Below are positions 8,363 to 20,734 of a stretch of 64,000 nt of DNA, piece after piece (position 1 is the stretch's first letter; the number at the start of each line of letters is the position of its first letter). The DNA lies in contig NC_030820.1 in NCBI RefSeq assembly GCF_001704415.2, positions 40,902,036 through 40,966,035 of the forward strand. Direction: 5' to 3'. Made by a program: the position numbers and the translations under genes. The notes under the pieces were generated by a model. That model saw only the letters and a list, made by a program, of their open reading frames with translations, searched no databases and had not been told where the DNA came from. Source of the DNA: Capra hircus. Its lineage: Eukaryota > Chordata > Mammalia > Artiodactyla > Bovidae.

Positions 8363-10885
8363 TTAGCGCATTACCAGACAGGTCTGCAGTTGAGGTTAAA
8401 ACAGAAGAGACAGAGAAAGGTGACTTTAGCAAAATCTTGTGAAAATATACGTTTTACCTCCAAAAAACCTTTGGTTTGGGGGAAATCAGACACCCACCTC
8501 TCCGTTATTCATTCACGGTGGCATTTTCAGGATGAGTCCCAAGTCTTAATAAAGAAGAGGCATATAGTTAAAGGTTGTAGTTAACATTTCCCTTTCTGTG
8601 GGTTGTTATTTCTGAAATTTCATTTAGAAAAATCAGACTATCAAAATTAGTCTACTTGGCATTGAACACTCAGATACTTTTTTTGCTGGCTTTCATAGTT
8701 CTTTGATGGCCAAAATCCCAGTTGTTTACAGAGAGGGCAATTGAAACGATAATTAGCGAAGAATATCTTTCAAAGGAGATTTATGTGGAAACACACACAC
8801 ACAAGAAAGTGGTTTTCAAAGTGAGAGAAAAGCAAGATATGACACTGTAGGTTTATACACAGTAAGTTTATTCACATGCACACAATCTACCTCTCTTGGG
8901 CAAGATTCACAGGAAAAGATGGGAAATAAGTCCTAATAAATAATGATTAAGTAAGATAAATATGTTGCCAGAAACCCTGGTTGTGTTTGGTGGTAGGATT
9001 ATCTCTTCAATCTATGTTTTTCCTGCAGTATAGTTGTATCATTTTATATAATAAACTATTATTTTATGATGACATTATTTTTTATTATTTTAAGTGAAAT
9101 ATATAATAAGAATATTAGATTTGATGTCATGGAAACTTTACCAAAATAACTTACACTATATTCACTCAGTTCTCACCTGTGCAAGAAGTCACCGCTCCAA
9201 GGGAACAAGGATTTGAGTTCAGAAAACAAACCAGTATTATGTTCTCTGACCTGTGTTGGTACCCTTCTTGAGTTAAGGGAGGAAGAGAAGCTATTTGCAT
9301 GCCAACCCCAGGCGATGACTTCCTAGCCTGGTACCAGGGAGGGGTGAGGCTCTGTCCACAGGTCCCATTGGCTGAATTTGGTACTCACATCTCTTTCTCT
9401 GATGCATGTAGAATTTGATGGCTGTTTGGATGGTTGGGTGCAGTTATGCATTGTGCATTTTTGTGAGCTTCCTTGATGGTCAGGTTGAGCAGCTGTCGAC
9501 CCCATTGGCATCTTTGTAGGCCTGTGGAGAAGATCAATGATCTGCTCATTCGGTTCCAGGGTCTGATGAATATTCCTAGTATCTTCTTGGCATCCTGTCT
9601 ACCATTGTTGAGGCTTTAGCACATTTCTGTACGTGGGACTCTTAAGCAGGTAATTCATCTAATTGGAAGAGATAAAAATAAAGCAATCACAATTTTGAGT
9701 AGCAGTAACAACACGTCAGTGTGAGTGAGAATAAGTTTTTCTTAAGGGATGCCTAAATTAGATGTATCTGTATTGGTGGCCCTGTGGGCTCTTTCGTACA
9801 TTTAGATGTTATTCTTGGAGGTAATCTGTTATTCCTGCCCCAAAGGCCAGCAATAGACCTAACTGAGGATGGGGGTCATGGAGAATCTATCACGCACCTA
9901 AAGAATCAGACCCGGACATTCCTTCTTAGGAAAGTGGAAATCAGAAGGAGGTTGGCAAGGCCTGGATTTGGTGGCCTTAGGCTGCCTCTGCCTTCCATAT
10001 CAGAGTGATATAGGGGCTTTGGATAAACAGAAAAAAATTAGAACCAACTTGCTCTCATTTTAAGCAGTGATGATGAAGAGGAGTTTATAGAGTTCTTTCT
10101 GGTCCCTCCAGCAACTACTTTAATGAGTAATTCCTATACTACATATGGCGAGACTGCAGCCCTGAGCATTGTAGATAAAGCCATGTGCTTCTAGAGGTCA
10201 TTTTCTTCTACTTGCTCCTCTTCTTCTTCTCTTCTGACATGGGTTCCAGCAGACCTTACTCTGCTTATGTTTTTAAGTTTCCTTTCAGCAATGACCCGGG
10301 GATTTTTCCCGAGGTCCAGAACCCCATTCCAAAGGGGAGTCTACCTGTCGCCATTCAGAATTAACAGACCTGTTGGCAGGGATGCATGCAAACCTCAGGT
10401 GAAGTACGCTGCCTGTGGTTGACCCAGAATTGATGGGGGAACCAAGGGTTGGGTCCTCTGAAGCCAGCCTGATGGCATGATGCCAGCAGAAAGTAGCCAG
10501 TCAGGGGCATGTGGCAGGCCCCTCCACTGCCGCTACCATTTGTAATCTCTCTCGAGTGCCAGCTTTCCATCCTACAGGTACTAGGGGGATTCTGGCTCTG
10601 GGAAGAAGGCAGAAGGAGCACCTACTGTCTTGAGCAGTGCCCTGTGTCTGTGTGTGTGTTCGTATGTGTATGTGTGTGTATGTGAGAGGGAGAACATGCA
10701 AGTGTATAATACACGAGTCTGTATTCACTTCTCATCTACTTTATTTCCAAGAGTCCTTCCCGAGGAAGGATTGCAGAGCTTCCTGAAAAGTGAGAGCTTC
10801 GTTTGACAGGGAGCGTTGGCATATTACAGCCACTGTGACCCACTGGGGCCCGGGGAATTAAGCAGGGCTGGGACCACCCCTCAAA
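8363..10885. other. Intergenic DNA, no gene seen
   Basis: No coding or RNA gene is recognisable in this 2.5 kb. It includes an AT-rich part (about 8980-9180), a short (CA)n at 8791-8804, and a broken (TG)n run at about 10645-10685. The open frames are short and lack known domains. Confidence 0.5.
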
Positions 10886-10889
10886 TTTT

Positions 10890-11025
10890 TATGTGCATAA
10901 CCTTCCCCTGGGGATCTTGTTAAAATGCAGATTCTGATTCAGCTGGTCAGGGGAAGGGCTTGAGAGTTTGCATTCTAACAGACTTCCAGGTGGTGCGGTG
11001 GAGGCTGGTCCTAAGATCATGGCTG
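10890..11025. mobile_element. MER5-like DNA transposon fragment
   Basis: CTTGTTAAAATGCAGATTCT, GATTCAGCTGGTC, GAGTTTGCATTCTAACA and CCAGGTGGTG occur in the order expected for a MER5A-type non-autonomous hAT element. The copy is diverged and incomplete. Confidence 0.6.
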
Positions 11026-11820
11026 GAAGAGCCCCGCTTCCCTAGGTCATCTTGCCGTCTGTCCTGAGCAGGGTGGTAGTTTGGACATTGATGAAACGTG
11101 AAGTGTTAAGTCCATCGTCACCTTCAGTGGGTTCTCCCTTCCCACTCCCTCCGGCCACACGGACCATCTCCGCAGCCAGGATGCACCATCCCAGGGTTCA
11201 GAACGTGTTCTCAGCTTGGGGCGTGGAGGACGTGCTCTCCCCGGCGCCCCTCCCTGTCCCCACCTGGCATTGTCTGAGGCCCGCACCTCCCGCAGCGCTT
11301 CTCCGGGGACCTCCCTGGTTGACAAGGCATAAGTGGGAACCTACAGCAATGATCAGTTTGTGATTTGGAAGCTGTCATTTTCCGAGCACAGAAAAGTGGT
11401 CTAAACAAAGTGTCACCTGCGATCACGCTGCATCACAAAATTCCCCCTTCGCTGTTCTCGGAAAGCGAGAGAATCCAGAGGACTCTCTGGTCCTGCCTCC
11501 CGGTGAATCTGGCGCTGGACTCGTTGACCTTTTCCTAAACATCCCCCGACCTCATCACTGATCCCAGTGTGTATTTTAAAGTAGCGAAATAGATTCAAGG
11601 AAAGTGACAAGGAGATTCCTGTTTATCGAGTTTGGAATGAGTTTTCACGTCCTCCTCTTAGGGAAGACCTGGGTTTCCTGTGGAAGCGACCGGGACTGGG
11701 AATTTTCTTCCACAGACGCTGACCCGATGCTGAACTAGCACCGCCTGGCCGATGCTCCAGAAAAAGAACAAGAGCAGGAGTAATGAATGCAGTCTGAACC
11801 CGCAGACACGCCAGAATTAA
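11026..11820. other. Intergenic DNA, no gene seen
   Basis: The stretch is moderately GC-rich and not obviously repetitive. Frames of about 70-100 codons on both strands show no known domain. No RNA gene is recognised. Confidence 0.4.
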
Positions 11821-11821
11821 A

Positions 11822-11863
11822 CGCCTCCCCCCGCCCCCGCCCCCGCTCCCGCCCCCGCCCCGC
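11822..11863. promoter_or_regulatory. GC-box array / C-rich run
   Basis: Five or more CCGCCCCC or CCCCGCC units lie in about 42 bp, so the minus strand reads repeated GGGGCGGGG. These are consensus SP/KLF sites and also a strong G-quadruplex pattern on the minus strand. CpG density outside the run is low, so this is not a normal CpG-island promoter. Confidence 0.55.
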
Positions 11864-13150
11864 CAGGAAATACACTGTTTCTCTTGCTCCCACCCAAATA
11901 TTTTCCAACATTTATAATAGGAAACGTTTAGAAACTAAAGTGTGAGTCTTTAAGGTGAGAAGAATGTAAAAACTCAAGCTGTTCCTTTAAAGCTTATTCT
12001 ATTTGCAATGTGCACCCATAATTAGCACTCAGATCATCTTCCCCTTGTGGGAATTTAAATAAATCATTCCTTCTGAAAAGGACTCCTTCTTTCCAGGTAA
12101 GAACTGCTAAAAAGGAGTAAATGTATTTCTTTACTCCTATGGGCAGATTCTTCTTATTTCTACTATACTTATAAAAGCACATGGAAAGATCAATGTAAAC
12201 ATAGTAAGAATTTTAGACCAAGTCCTTAATATGTTTGATTTTAAAAGCAGTGAGGGCTGGAGGTGAAAAAGCTGCGGAGGACATTACTGCTTTGAGATCC
12301 CTGGATGGAGCTGGATATAGCAAACTTACTATGTAGTTTCTTTCACCCCTGCTGGCTACATCACTCTGTAAGTTGCCTCTGTCATACTAAAGGGATAGAG
12401 ATTCGAGATGCTGTTTTGGTGTGTATTGTTTTGCGTCATATAACAAATGATCACTGCTGTTTAATATTCTCCAGAAAACTCTACATGAATAGATCTGTAC
12501 CTTCCCAAATCCTGAGAATTTAGCTCTCCCCTTTAAGAGGAAACCTGGCAAGATCATCCCTCTAAGTCTTCAAAATAAAGTGCTAAGTGGATGCTAAGGA
12601 TGAGGACCATCTGGTCCTGGTGGGAGTTCTGTGCTGCTCCCACCTCCTCAGGCTTTGTGGTCACACAGGAATTGGAAGAAGCCTTTTTTTCTTCTTACCT
12701 GTTTCTTTTTTATTATTTTCTCCTTTTTATGCTTAATTTAGAACTACAGGTAAAAAATTTTTTCTTTATGTTTATTCCTCAGGTTTACTGGCCCGAAAGT
12801 GACCAGGATGTTCATGGTAATATTTGCATCAGTTCCCCAAACTCCAGGGTTCCTTAAACTCCAAGGTTCCCTCTGGAAGGTTGGAGTTCCCTTTGTCCCG
12901 GGGGAACTGGAGTGAGATGTTGAGGGCTTGTCTCAGACCACCCAGCCCTTCTGTCCCAACCTGGGACATTTGATCCAAACCTTGAACTGTTTCCGTATCA
13001 CCATATATTCTGAGGGAGAAGTCATCAGAAGCACGGGAAAGAGAAAACGCTCACGGGTAGAGATTTCAGTTATTGGTACTCAGTGTGTGCGTGTGTGTGA
13101 CTGTTCTACAATATGTCCACGATTGTAACTCTCAAAGAATAGGGCTAAAT
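11864..13150. other. Intergenic DNA, no gene seen
   Basis: AT-rich non-coding DNA with no recognised gene. It holds one exact GLI-type nonamer GACCACCCA at 12936-12944, described in the findings. A T-rich tract lies at about 12685-12770. Confidence 0.4.
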
Positions 13151-13156
13151 AAGCCA

Positions 13157-13350
13157 TTTATTGTTGTTGTTTAGTCCCTAAGTCATGTCCAACTCTTTTG
13201 CAACCCCACGGACTGTAACCTGCCAGGCTCCTCTGTCCACGGGATTCTCCAGGCAGGAATACTGGAGTGGGTTGCCATTTCCTTCTCCAAAAATCTTCCT
13301 GACCCAGGGATCAAACCTGCTTATCCTGCATTGCAGGCAGATTCTTACCC
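13157..13350 (-). mobile_element. Bov-tA-type SINE
   Basis: The plus strand shows the reverse complement: GTTTAGTCCCTAAGTCATG at the left, CTGTAACCTGCCAGGCTCC in the middle, and the tRNA-derived GCATTGCAGGCAGATTCTTA at the right. It is diverged by several per cent from the usual consensus. Confidence 0.88.
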
Positions 13351-13354
13351 AACT

Positions 13355-14890
13355 TAATTGTGGAATTAAGAAACTGTTAAAAGAATGATATAAATCTCTC
13401 TGAAATTATATAAAAAGTATATCTACTTTATGATGAAAGGTTAAATACTCCTTGGACTGGGGTAATTTTATTTAATTTTTGTAAAGATAATTCTGACTCT
13501 ATGCACAGAAAAGGTTTGAAAGTTGCGCACAAGGCTGTTACGACTTGGAAGGCTTGTGAGAAGACTTGCCATTTTCACTTTATATTTTCCTCTATTTTTT
13601 AACAATTATTTCTTCTCTTTTTGTCATTAAATAATGTTAAGTAAACAAACATTGAAAAGTGCAGTCTTTGCCACTGGGTAGATGACAGGCTGCACATGGT
13701 ATTTCTGCTTCTCTGCTCAAACATATATTTTTTTGCCTCTTGGTTTGGAGAAAATGAGTGAGTCTGCTGAAGACACAAAGATCATATTTGCAAGAAAAGG
13801 ATCAAACTGGGAACACCCATGGCCCAGGAGTGTTAGGTAAGAAAAATAAGCTGCTAAGACTCAAGAAATCTGTCCTAACTTAAAAAATAAAAAGCGAATG
13901 TCCCAGGGCAGATCTTAAAGAACTGGGCAGTACTTAAATTGCTGTGGGTCTTAATCGCTGATGGTTCTCAGGAAGGGAAAGGATTGAAATGGAGTTCTCT
14001 GTGGTTCAGCTTAATTAATATTTATGGCTGCAGAAGAAAATTAAATAAGGCAAATGGTGTAATTTTAAACAGTCTGTGGTGCTGGTAGCAGGACTCACAA
14101 TAAATTCAGAAGCAGGAAGAGAGTGCTGAGGAACCGTTCCTGATTTCAGGCTTCTTCCCCTCCCCTGCCTCCCAGGCAACCTTTTATTTTATTTTATTTT
14201 ATTTTTTTGGTACTGCAGCATACTTCAGTACTGACAGCTCTGAACACTACTGCCTGGTTCACTTCTGTTTTTTGTATGTTTTTGTCTTTGTGACCAATTA
14301 TCTGCAGGAAGATTTTCTTTCATGGGGCATGCAGATGGGAGGAATTATGTCCTAGGATGTTAGCTCTGGCACCATCTCTAATGGCCCGACTGAGTGTTTC
14401 TGGGGTGTGTATCTGCCACTTACTGATTCTTTCCATGGTTTGATGAGTTGAGCTTTTCTATCTTGGGGGCAGAGAGCTGATGAGATAGCACAGTTTCCCT
14501 ATCATGCAGAATCCTGACCTTAGAACTGCTTCTGCACACTAACAAACATTTATTGGATGAATGGATGGAAGGAGGGATGGATAGAAGAACAGAAGACAGT
14601 TGCTATGCAACTCTAATGGTAAAACTCATAGTTTACCCACGAGGACTGGTATTGGAGGGATAAAATCAGATTAGGACAAGTTGTGGGTGAATGCTTTTCA
14701 AACTTCAATTGATGGCTCATCAGTGTGTTGGGGCGGTAATCTACTTCACTGAAATGATCATTAATTAAAGGAAGGGAGTAGAATAGAATCTCTCTGTGCA
14801 TCGCACATAGAAAAGGCATGTGTAGTTCTGAAAAAATTATTTTTGTTATAAACATGTGTGTATCTGCAGCAGTATGGAAAATGCATTCTC
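13355..14890. other. Intergenic DNA, no gene seen
   Basis: AT-rich sequence without a recognised gene. It contains a FOX-type site GTAAACAAACA at 13641-13651 and an (ATTTT)n run at 14182-14208. The only open frames are short. Confidence 0.4.
14182..14208. repeat. (TTTTA)n simple repeat
   Basis: Four to five TTTTA units ending in a T run, probably the remnant of an A-rich retroelement tail. Confidence 0.7.
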
Positions 14891-14895
14891 TACTG

Positions 14896-15085
14896 GGTTA
14901 AGTGTTAGTCATGTCCAACGCTTTGCTACCCTATGGGGTGTAGCCTGCCAGGCTCCCCTGTCTTTGGAATTCCCCTGGCAAGAACACTGGAGTGGGTTGC
15001 CATTCCCTTCTCTAGAGGATCTTGACCCAAAAATCAAACCTGGGTCCCTTTCACTGCAGGCCGACTCTTTACCTTCTGAGCCACC
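14896..15085 (-). mobile_element. Bov-tA-type SINE
   Basis: AGTGTTAGTCATGTCCAACG at the left, then GTAGCCTGCCAGGCTCC, then CACTGCAGGCCGACTCTTTA and CTGAGCCACC at the right form the reverse complement of a Bov-tA SINE. Confidence 0.88.
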
Positions 15086-18070
15086 ACTTCAAAAAACCTG
15101 AAAGACCAGGTCCACTGGGAGCTCAGGGATTCTTAGCAAAAAAGCTTCAGATTTCCCATCTGGAGTGGAGATAACAGTAAAAGTCACAGAGTGGGTGAGG
15201 ATGAAATGAATTGAGGATTTGATGGGTACCTGGTATTTTGAGAACATCTGATCACTCTTACTCCCCCCACCCCCCCTGACCCCGCCCCCCCGCTCCCTAG
15301 CGTTGCACCAGGGGGAGTTCCAACCCTGCCCAGAGAGACGCGTCATGCCACATCTTACAGTTTGTCCTCTCAAATCTAACCAAATCAGCCTTCTTAAAAG
15401 ACAATTAAACTTGCTCAAAATGATGCCACATATTTGATAAGATCATTTTCATTTCTCTGGATGAGGTCAGAGCTGTGCTGAGCCCTGGGTCAAGGACCAC
15501 TCCAGAAAGAGCAGAAGCATTCTACCCACTTGCAACTCTTAGCAAGAGTTCAATTTGGTTTCAATTCCATGGCTTTCTCTTCCTTGGAAGGTTAAATTCA
15601 GTGCTGACTGTCCCAACCTCTCCCTATTTCCAATTCTTTCTAAACCCTCTACCATGTGCTAAACCATTCCTCTTCCTCCCTCCAACCCCATCCTCTTCTG
15701 AAGTCATTTCGTCCAGAAAACCCCTGCATCCCAATGTTTTTGTAACTCCCCTCTTCACCCTTCCCAGCTCACCACTTCTTTTTCTGATTCCCATTCTATT
15801 CTCCTAACATTCTTCACATTCCCCTTCTTCCCCATTCACCAAGCCATCTTCCACCCAGTCATATTCTCCTGGTGACCGAAAGCTGGCAGAAGCCCCATTC
15901 ATCTTTCTAGAAGGTCCCTCAGCTGACAGAGCCAACCTGCTGCCCTTTTCCTGCTGGCTGCTTCAGATCAACCTTGGCACCTGCACTAGGGAGGAATGTT
16001 TGCTAACTTTCAACCATTAGATTGAAAAAAAAAAAACAACAAACTTCCACTTTGACTTATTTCAGGTAACTTCAATGTTTCATTCTCTCAACTGAGAGGA
16101 CCAACATAGCCACCTGTTTTGTAAGAAAATGAAAACTTTGCTCTTAGTGATGGAAAACTCTTCCTTTTTCCATGGGACCTGGTGAGTCTGCATACTTTGC
16201 TCTTACAATGAGTACTGCAGTGAATCTTCTTGTCCGTGAATTCATATGCACGTGCCCATGTTCCTCTAGTGCCTGGAGGTTCTGGAGAGATCCACATATT
16301 ACCCTGTAGAGGTCATTTCTGCAGATGAAAGGGGGTGTGCTGGAGTGAGGGCATAATAAAGGAGACTGTCTTTATCTGTCATGTTTTAATTTCTTTGCAA
16401 AGAGGATGCGTCCACATGTTATTTTTGTATTTAAGTTATGTTGAAATATTTCCAACAGCACCGACAAATTCCAACATTAGCAGTTCTCATCAAGAGGTTA
16501 GTCAAGCACCTCCTTGCTCTGTGCCTCTTTCCTCTGGGTTACGGCCAGTGGTCACGGTGATGGGACTGATCCTCCCTTGCATGGGTCCTCAAGGATTAGA
16601 AATTCTGTTCTGAAGCTTCCTTCTTTTCAGTTCCTGCCACACTTGTGACAGGATGTGTAAACCAACCTTGGCCTTAACTCTCATTTAAAGACACTTTTGT
16701 TCATATTCTTGGAGCAGGTCGGTCAATGTGAATCTGATAAACGTATGCAAATCCCCAGCCATGCCCTGTGGGTTCAGGGCTCATGGATATCTTCAAGGAG
16801 TTTCCAGGGTCAGGAGTGGACCAGAAATCAGCACAATGCGGTGTGTTAGTGCATCCCAGGGGACAGCAACCGGATCTTCCCTGGATGGGAGGAAGTCCTA
16901 CCTGGGGGAAGGAGATGAGTTCCCCAGGCTGAATGGGACCCAGAGCTCCCCTAGTGGAGGGATGCGGCAGCACAAGGGAGTGCCCCAGACCCAGCCCGGG
17001 AAGCCACAGCCTGGAAGAGACCATGAGCTGCAGGGGGACAGAGGATGGGCGTTACCTAGGGTTTGGGATGGCTGTTCCCCTGACAGTGTGGAGGGAAGTG
17101 AGGCTGGACCCAGGACCACCTCTCATCTGGCTCTGGCCCAGCAGGCTGATTGCTGGGAGTGACAATAGGCCATTTCAGCTTCTCGGGGTTCCTGGGCTGC
17201 AGAGGTCATGGCCCTTCCTGGGATGGTCCATATTCCATCCTGATGGAGGAGATCTCAGGCCCACTCCAGACATCTCTATGGGCTGCACTAGCTCTGAGGT
17301 ACCCCATCGGGTTCTGCAAGGCTACTTTGGGGCTACATGGAAGCTTAGCTTGCCCCTCTGCCCACAGCTACCTCCACCCCCACCCTCCTGCTCTGCTATA
17401 TGTTGATCCCATCGGTCCCCCATGAACATGGCACAGGCTAAACCCCACCGAGAAGCTGTCTTGTGGAGTCCAGATGAACAGCCAGTTTGGAGCTGCAGCA
17501 CCAGTCCAGGTGGGGAGACTCCCCAGTGATGGAGACATCCTAGTTCTATCTCTGGCCTCTGAGAGTGTCTCCAGAAAACTCCAAGCTGTCAGATGGGAAA
17601 GTATTGGGTGACATAAAAATACAGAACTGGAGGTCAAAATTCTCTTAGTTCCTGTTTCCCCATGAAGTAGAGCCAAGGAATTAAGTGCAAACTGGCACTT
17701 GACTCAGCAAACACTGGGAAAGCACTGGGGAACTGAGAGCAGGAAGGGAAGGCAGCTGATAAGGGGCTGGTGATGAAGCCAGTTCCTACTGTGGGCATCT
17801 GGAGCTTCACCTACAGTGGCTTCTTAAGGCAGAGGAGAAACTGTACTGTGGACATATCCCTGGGAGTAGGAGGGAGCGGGGGGCCGGGGCGGGGGGGGGG
17901 GTGTCTGTTCCTCAATCCTGCACTGCTGATTGACAGCTGCTGTTGGGGGTCTTAAACCTCCAGACACTTCCAGTCCTAAGCAGGGAGGGTAAAACCCTTT
18001 TGCTAGAAAACTGCCTAGGGAATCTGGCAAATGCACGGAGGGTTTAGGGGGAAAAATATTCAGGGCCCTG
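15086..18070. other. Intergenic DNA, no gene seen
   Basis: About 3 kb without a recognised gene. A C-rich run lies at about 15263-15296. The region 16700-17700 has a more even base composition and several frames of 90-157 codons on both strands, none with a recognised domain or exon structure. A G-rich run at 17870-17902 is listed separately. Confidence 0.4.
17870..17902. other. G-rich tract, possible G-quadruplex
   Basis: AGGGAGCGGGGGGCCGGGGC is followed by an 11-base or longer G run. Four or more G-runs lie within about 35 bp on the plus strand. Confidence 0.55.
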
Positions 18071-18074
18071 CCAA

Positions 18075-18200
18075 CATCTCTGTATGTTCCAGGGTCTCCA
18101 TTTCTTAATAGCTCAGCCCACCTGAGCCTCAGCTCCTGAATCATTAAACAAGGATAATGCTTATGAGGGCTTCTCAGGGGTGAGAACTTTAAATGTGATT
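18075..18200 (+). mobile_element. MIR-like SINE fragment
   Basis: CACCTGAGCCTCAGCTCCTG, ACAAGGATAATGC and GAGGGCTTCTC follow the order of the central and 3' part of MIR. The copy is strongly diverged. Confidence 0.45.
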
Positions 18201-19435
18201 TTGCTTTAGTTCTCAAATAATATGGTTAAGGATGGGTGACATGGTGGGGAGATGGCCATGTCATAATATTATTCTTTGTCATCACACACTCTGGCTCAGC
18301 ACTTCCCTTCCTAAGTGTAGCGAGGCCATGAGTCCCCTCCAAGATCTCCAGGATGGAATCCACCTTCCAAATGTGAATTTCCAGAGTCACATGCAGTTGG
18401 TCCCCTGCATTCACCAAATGTAATGCTCTGCCAGCTCCCTCTGGCACTGTCAAAGGCACCACTCAGAAGAGTGTTGCAGAATCCATGCACCATGTTCTTT
18501 CCACACTTTGTAGGGCTAACATCTGAGGACAGTGAGGTCAGTGTCCACCCAGGGGCTGAACAGGGTTGAAGGTCCTCCTATCTCCATGGCAGTGCTTACT
18601 GCACCACAAGGAAGGCAGATAGAAATGCCCATTTTGAAGAGAAACCTTCTAAAAGTGTGTATTTTCAACTCAGTGGCAAAAGAGTCAGCTGAAGTATTGA
18701 GTAAAGGTGAACTTTGTTCCTTATTAAATAGAAGGTAAACTGTTGCCTTGCTCCCAGTTTCCTGGTGAGATGATTCACTTGCAGTGAATGGGGACTCACG
18801 ATAACATTATATCATCATGGAAAATCCTCTCTGTAAAGGCCGGATCTCTAACTGCTCCTTAAGCCCCAGAGGCCAGAGAGTACAATACACTGGGCTCAAA
18901 CAGAGCAGAGATCACAGAGGAAAGCTCTTATAAATCGACCCAACACTTTTGTACAAAAAAATCCAAGACTGTTGTAATTCCCACCATGTGTGAGAAGGGA
19001 TATCCCATTTTCAGGGCTCTTTCTACAAAGTACTGATGGAATTTCTCCCATCCTTGTAAGAACTCTCACTCCCTGAGTCCCAGATTACTTTTAAGAGAAA
19101 GCCTTTGATTAGATCCCCATGAGGTTAATGAGACCTTTAATCAGTCACAAACCCTTCAAAATTTATCTGGAAATTGCACCCGCTCTTTATTTTTATCACT
19201 GTTCCAATGGTCCTTTCTATAATTGAGTTTTACGTTCTAGACATTAATCATTGTAATTTTTAAATCTAGATAACATCTGAAGGACAAATTCCCATTTCCT
19301 AATCTTGTTTAAGGCAGTCCGGAATAATAAGCTTTCAATTCAAGATTTAAAAAAAAAAATTCACACATGCACATAAACTTGAGATGTTTCAGACTTTATG
19401 ATCTGAGCATAAAAAAGAAAGGGTTGAGCCTTTGA
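18201..19435. other. Intergenic DNA, no gene seen
   Basis: Non-coding DNA with no gene that I recognise. The part 19120-19360 is AT-rich and looks non-repetitive. Confidence 0.4.
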
Positions 19436-19439
19436 TTCA

Positions 19440-19770
19440 TATTCTATTCAATCACAGGTACACCAGTACTGGAGGGATTTGCATGTTTAAAGGAGTGCGC
19501 AGAACAGCAGCCCACATAATGAATTCTGCGGGGTCTTGGCGGAGGAATTGGTATTCATCTTTGGCGCTCCTGTCTGCGGCAGGGTCTGTGTTCTTCGCGT
19601 GCGCTGATTGGGCACCAATGCCGCAGCGACCAATCATATGGCGTCGGAGGGAGGACTCCATCTCAGCAGGACTTGGACTTGGGAGAAGGGATGAGTTGAG
19701 TGGCTACCGGGTCCACAGATTGGTTTGCAGGGTGTGTGTGCGGCAAGAGTCGAGGCGTGGGTGGTGGGGT
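19440..19770. promoter_or_regulatory. CCAAT- and octamer-containing segment, candidate promoter
   Basis: The octamer ATTTGCAT lies at 19479-19486. It is followed by GATTGG and two CCAAT boxes (GCACCAATG and GACCAATCA) within 19606-19640, set in sequence with more CpG than its surroundings. This arrangement resembles a small promoter. An old LTR or a promoter-bearing retrocopy could give the same picture. No coding frame supports a gene here. Confidence 0.35.
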
Positions 19771-19879
19771 TGATTCCTTTCCCCGGACAATCTCTTGATT
19801 AGGAAGCATCTCCTTCTTGGGGGTTTGAAGAGCCAGAGGCATCCCTTTCTCCATTTTCTGCTCGCAGTTGCATCAGTTA

Positions 19880-20220
19880 AGGTCAGTTCAGTCGCTCAGT
19901 CGCGTCCGACTCTTTGCGACCCCATGAATTGCAGCACGCCAGACCTCCCTGTCCATCACCAACTCCTGGAGTTCACCTAAACTCATGTCCATCGAGTCGG
20001 TGATGCTATCCAGCCATCTCATCCTCTGTCGTCCCCTTCTCCTCCTGCCCCCAGTCCCTCCCAGCGTCACAGTCTTTTCCAATGAGTCAACTCTTCGCAT
20101 GAGGTGGCCAAAGTACTGGAGTTTCAGCTTTAGCATCAGTCCTTCCAAAGAACACCCAGGACTGATCTCCTTTAGAATGGACTGGTTGGATCTCCTTGCA
20201 GTCCAAGGGACTCTCAAGAG
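19880..20220 (-). mobile_element. BovB (RTE) LINE, 3' end fragment
   Basis: The minus strand encodes the C-terminal BovB reading frame, with the segments SNQSILKEISPG, LQYFGHLMRR and REVWRAAIHGVAKSRTRL. The frame stays open over about 109 codons. The left edge (CAGTTCAGTCGCTCAGTCGC) is the BovB 3' end, so the element is in minus orientation and strongly 5' truncated. Confidence 0.9.
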
Positions 20221-20734
20221 TCTTCATGGCTCACCTCTTTTTTTCCGGTGGGAGAATGTGCTGGAAAATGGTCTGAGAATGAGCTAAATAGTCTTTAGCT
20301 CTCAGACTGGTCAGAACTTCGACATTCAAGTGTTCCACAGGCTGTGCTAAAACTGCTGCGGATCCTCAGGACCTGGAAATAGCTAGCTATGGTTGAGGGT
20401 ATTTAAAATTTTACAAGAAAAGGTGAAGGCACACCACTAGGGCACATTGAAACCACTGTTTCTGAAAGGGTTGTGTGAGAAGGAGCCGGAATGGGGGCCG
20501 GGGAAAAACCTCAGTTTTCCTTTAGCTCAGGCTTACTCATCACCTTTTCTCTCCAACTGTGTCAACATAGGGGCAGGACCTCCTGTCAGTCAGCAACTCT
20601 GATGTCTGGGAATCCCTCCTCTCTGTCCTCATCATCCACTGACTCTGCCAGGGGCTGCTGCTTCCCTGGAGCTTATCATCCAGTCGAACAAGTGGTCTAG
20701 CCCAAAAGTTTTCACTGCATGAGATAAATGGATG

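Noticed and set aside
16700..17430. Overlapping frames of 90-157 codons on both strands
   Set aside because: No shared domain, no clear splice sites or conserved motifs; similar frame lengths on both strands point to base composition.
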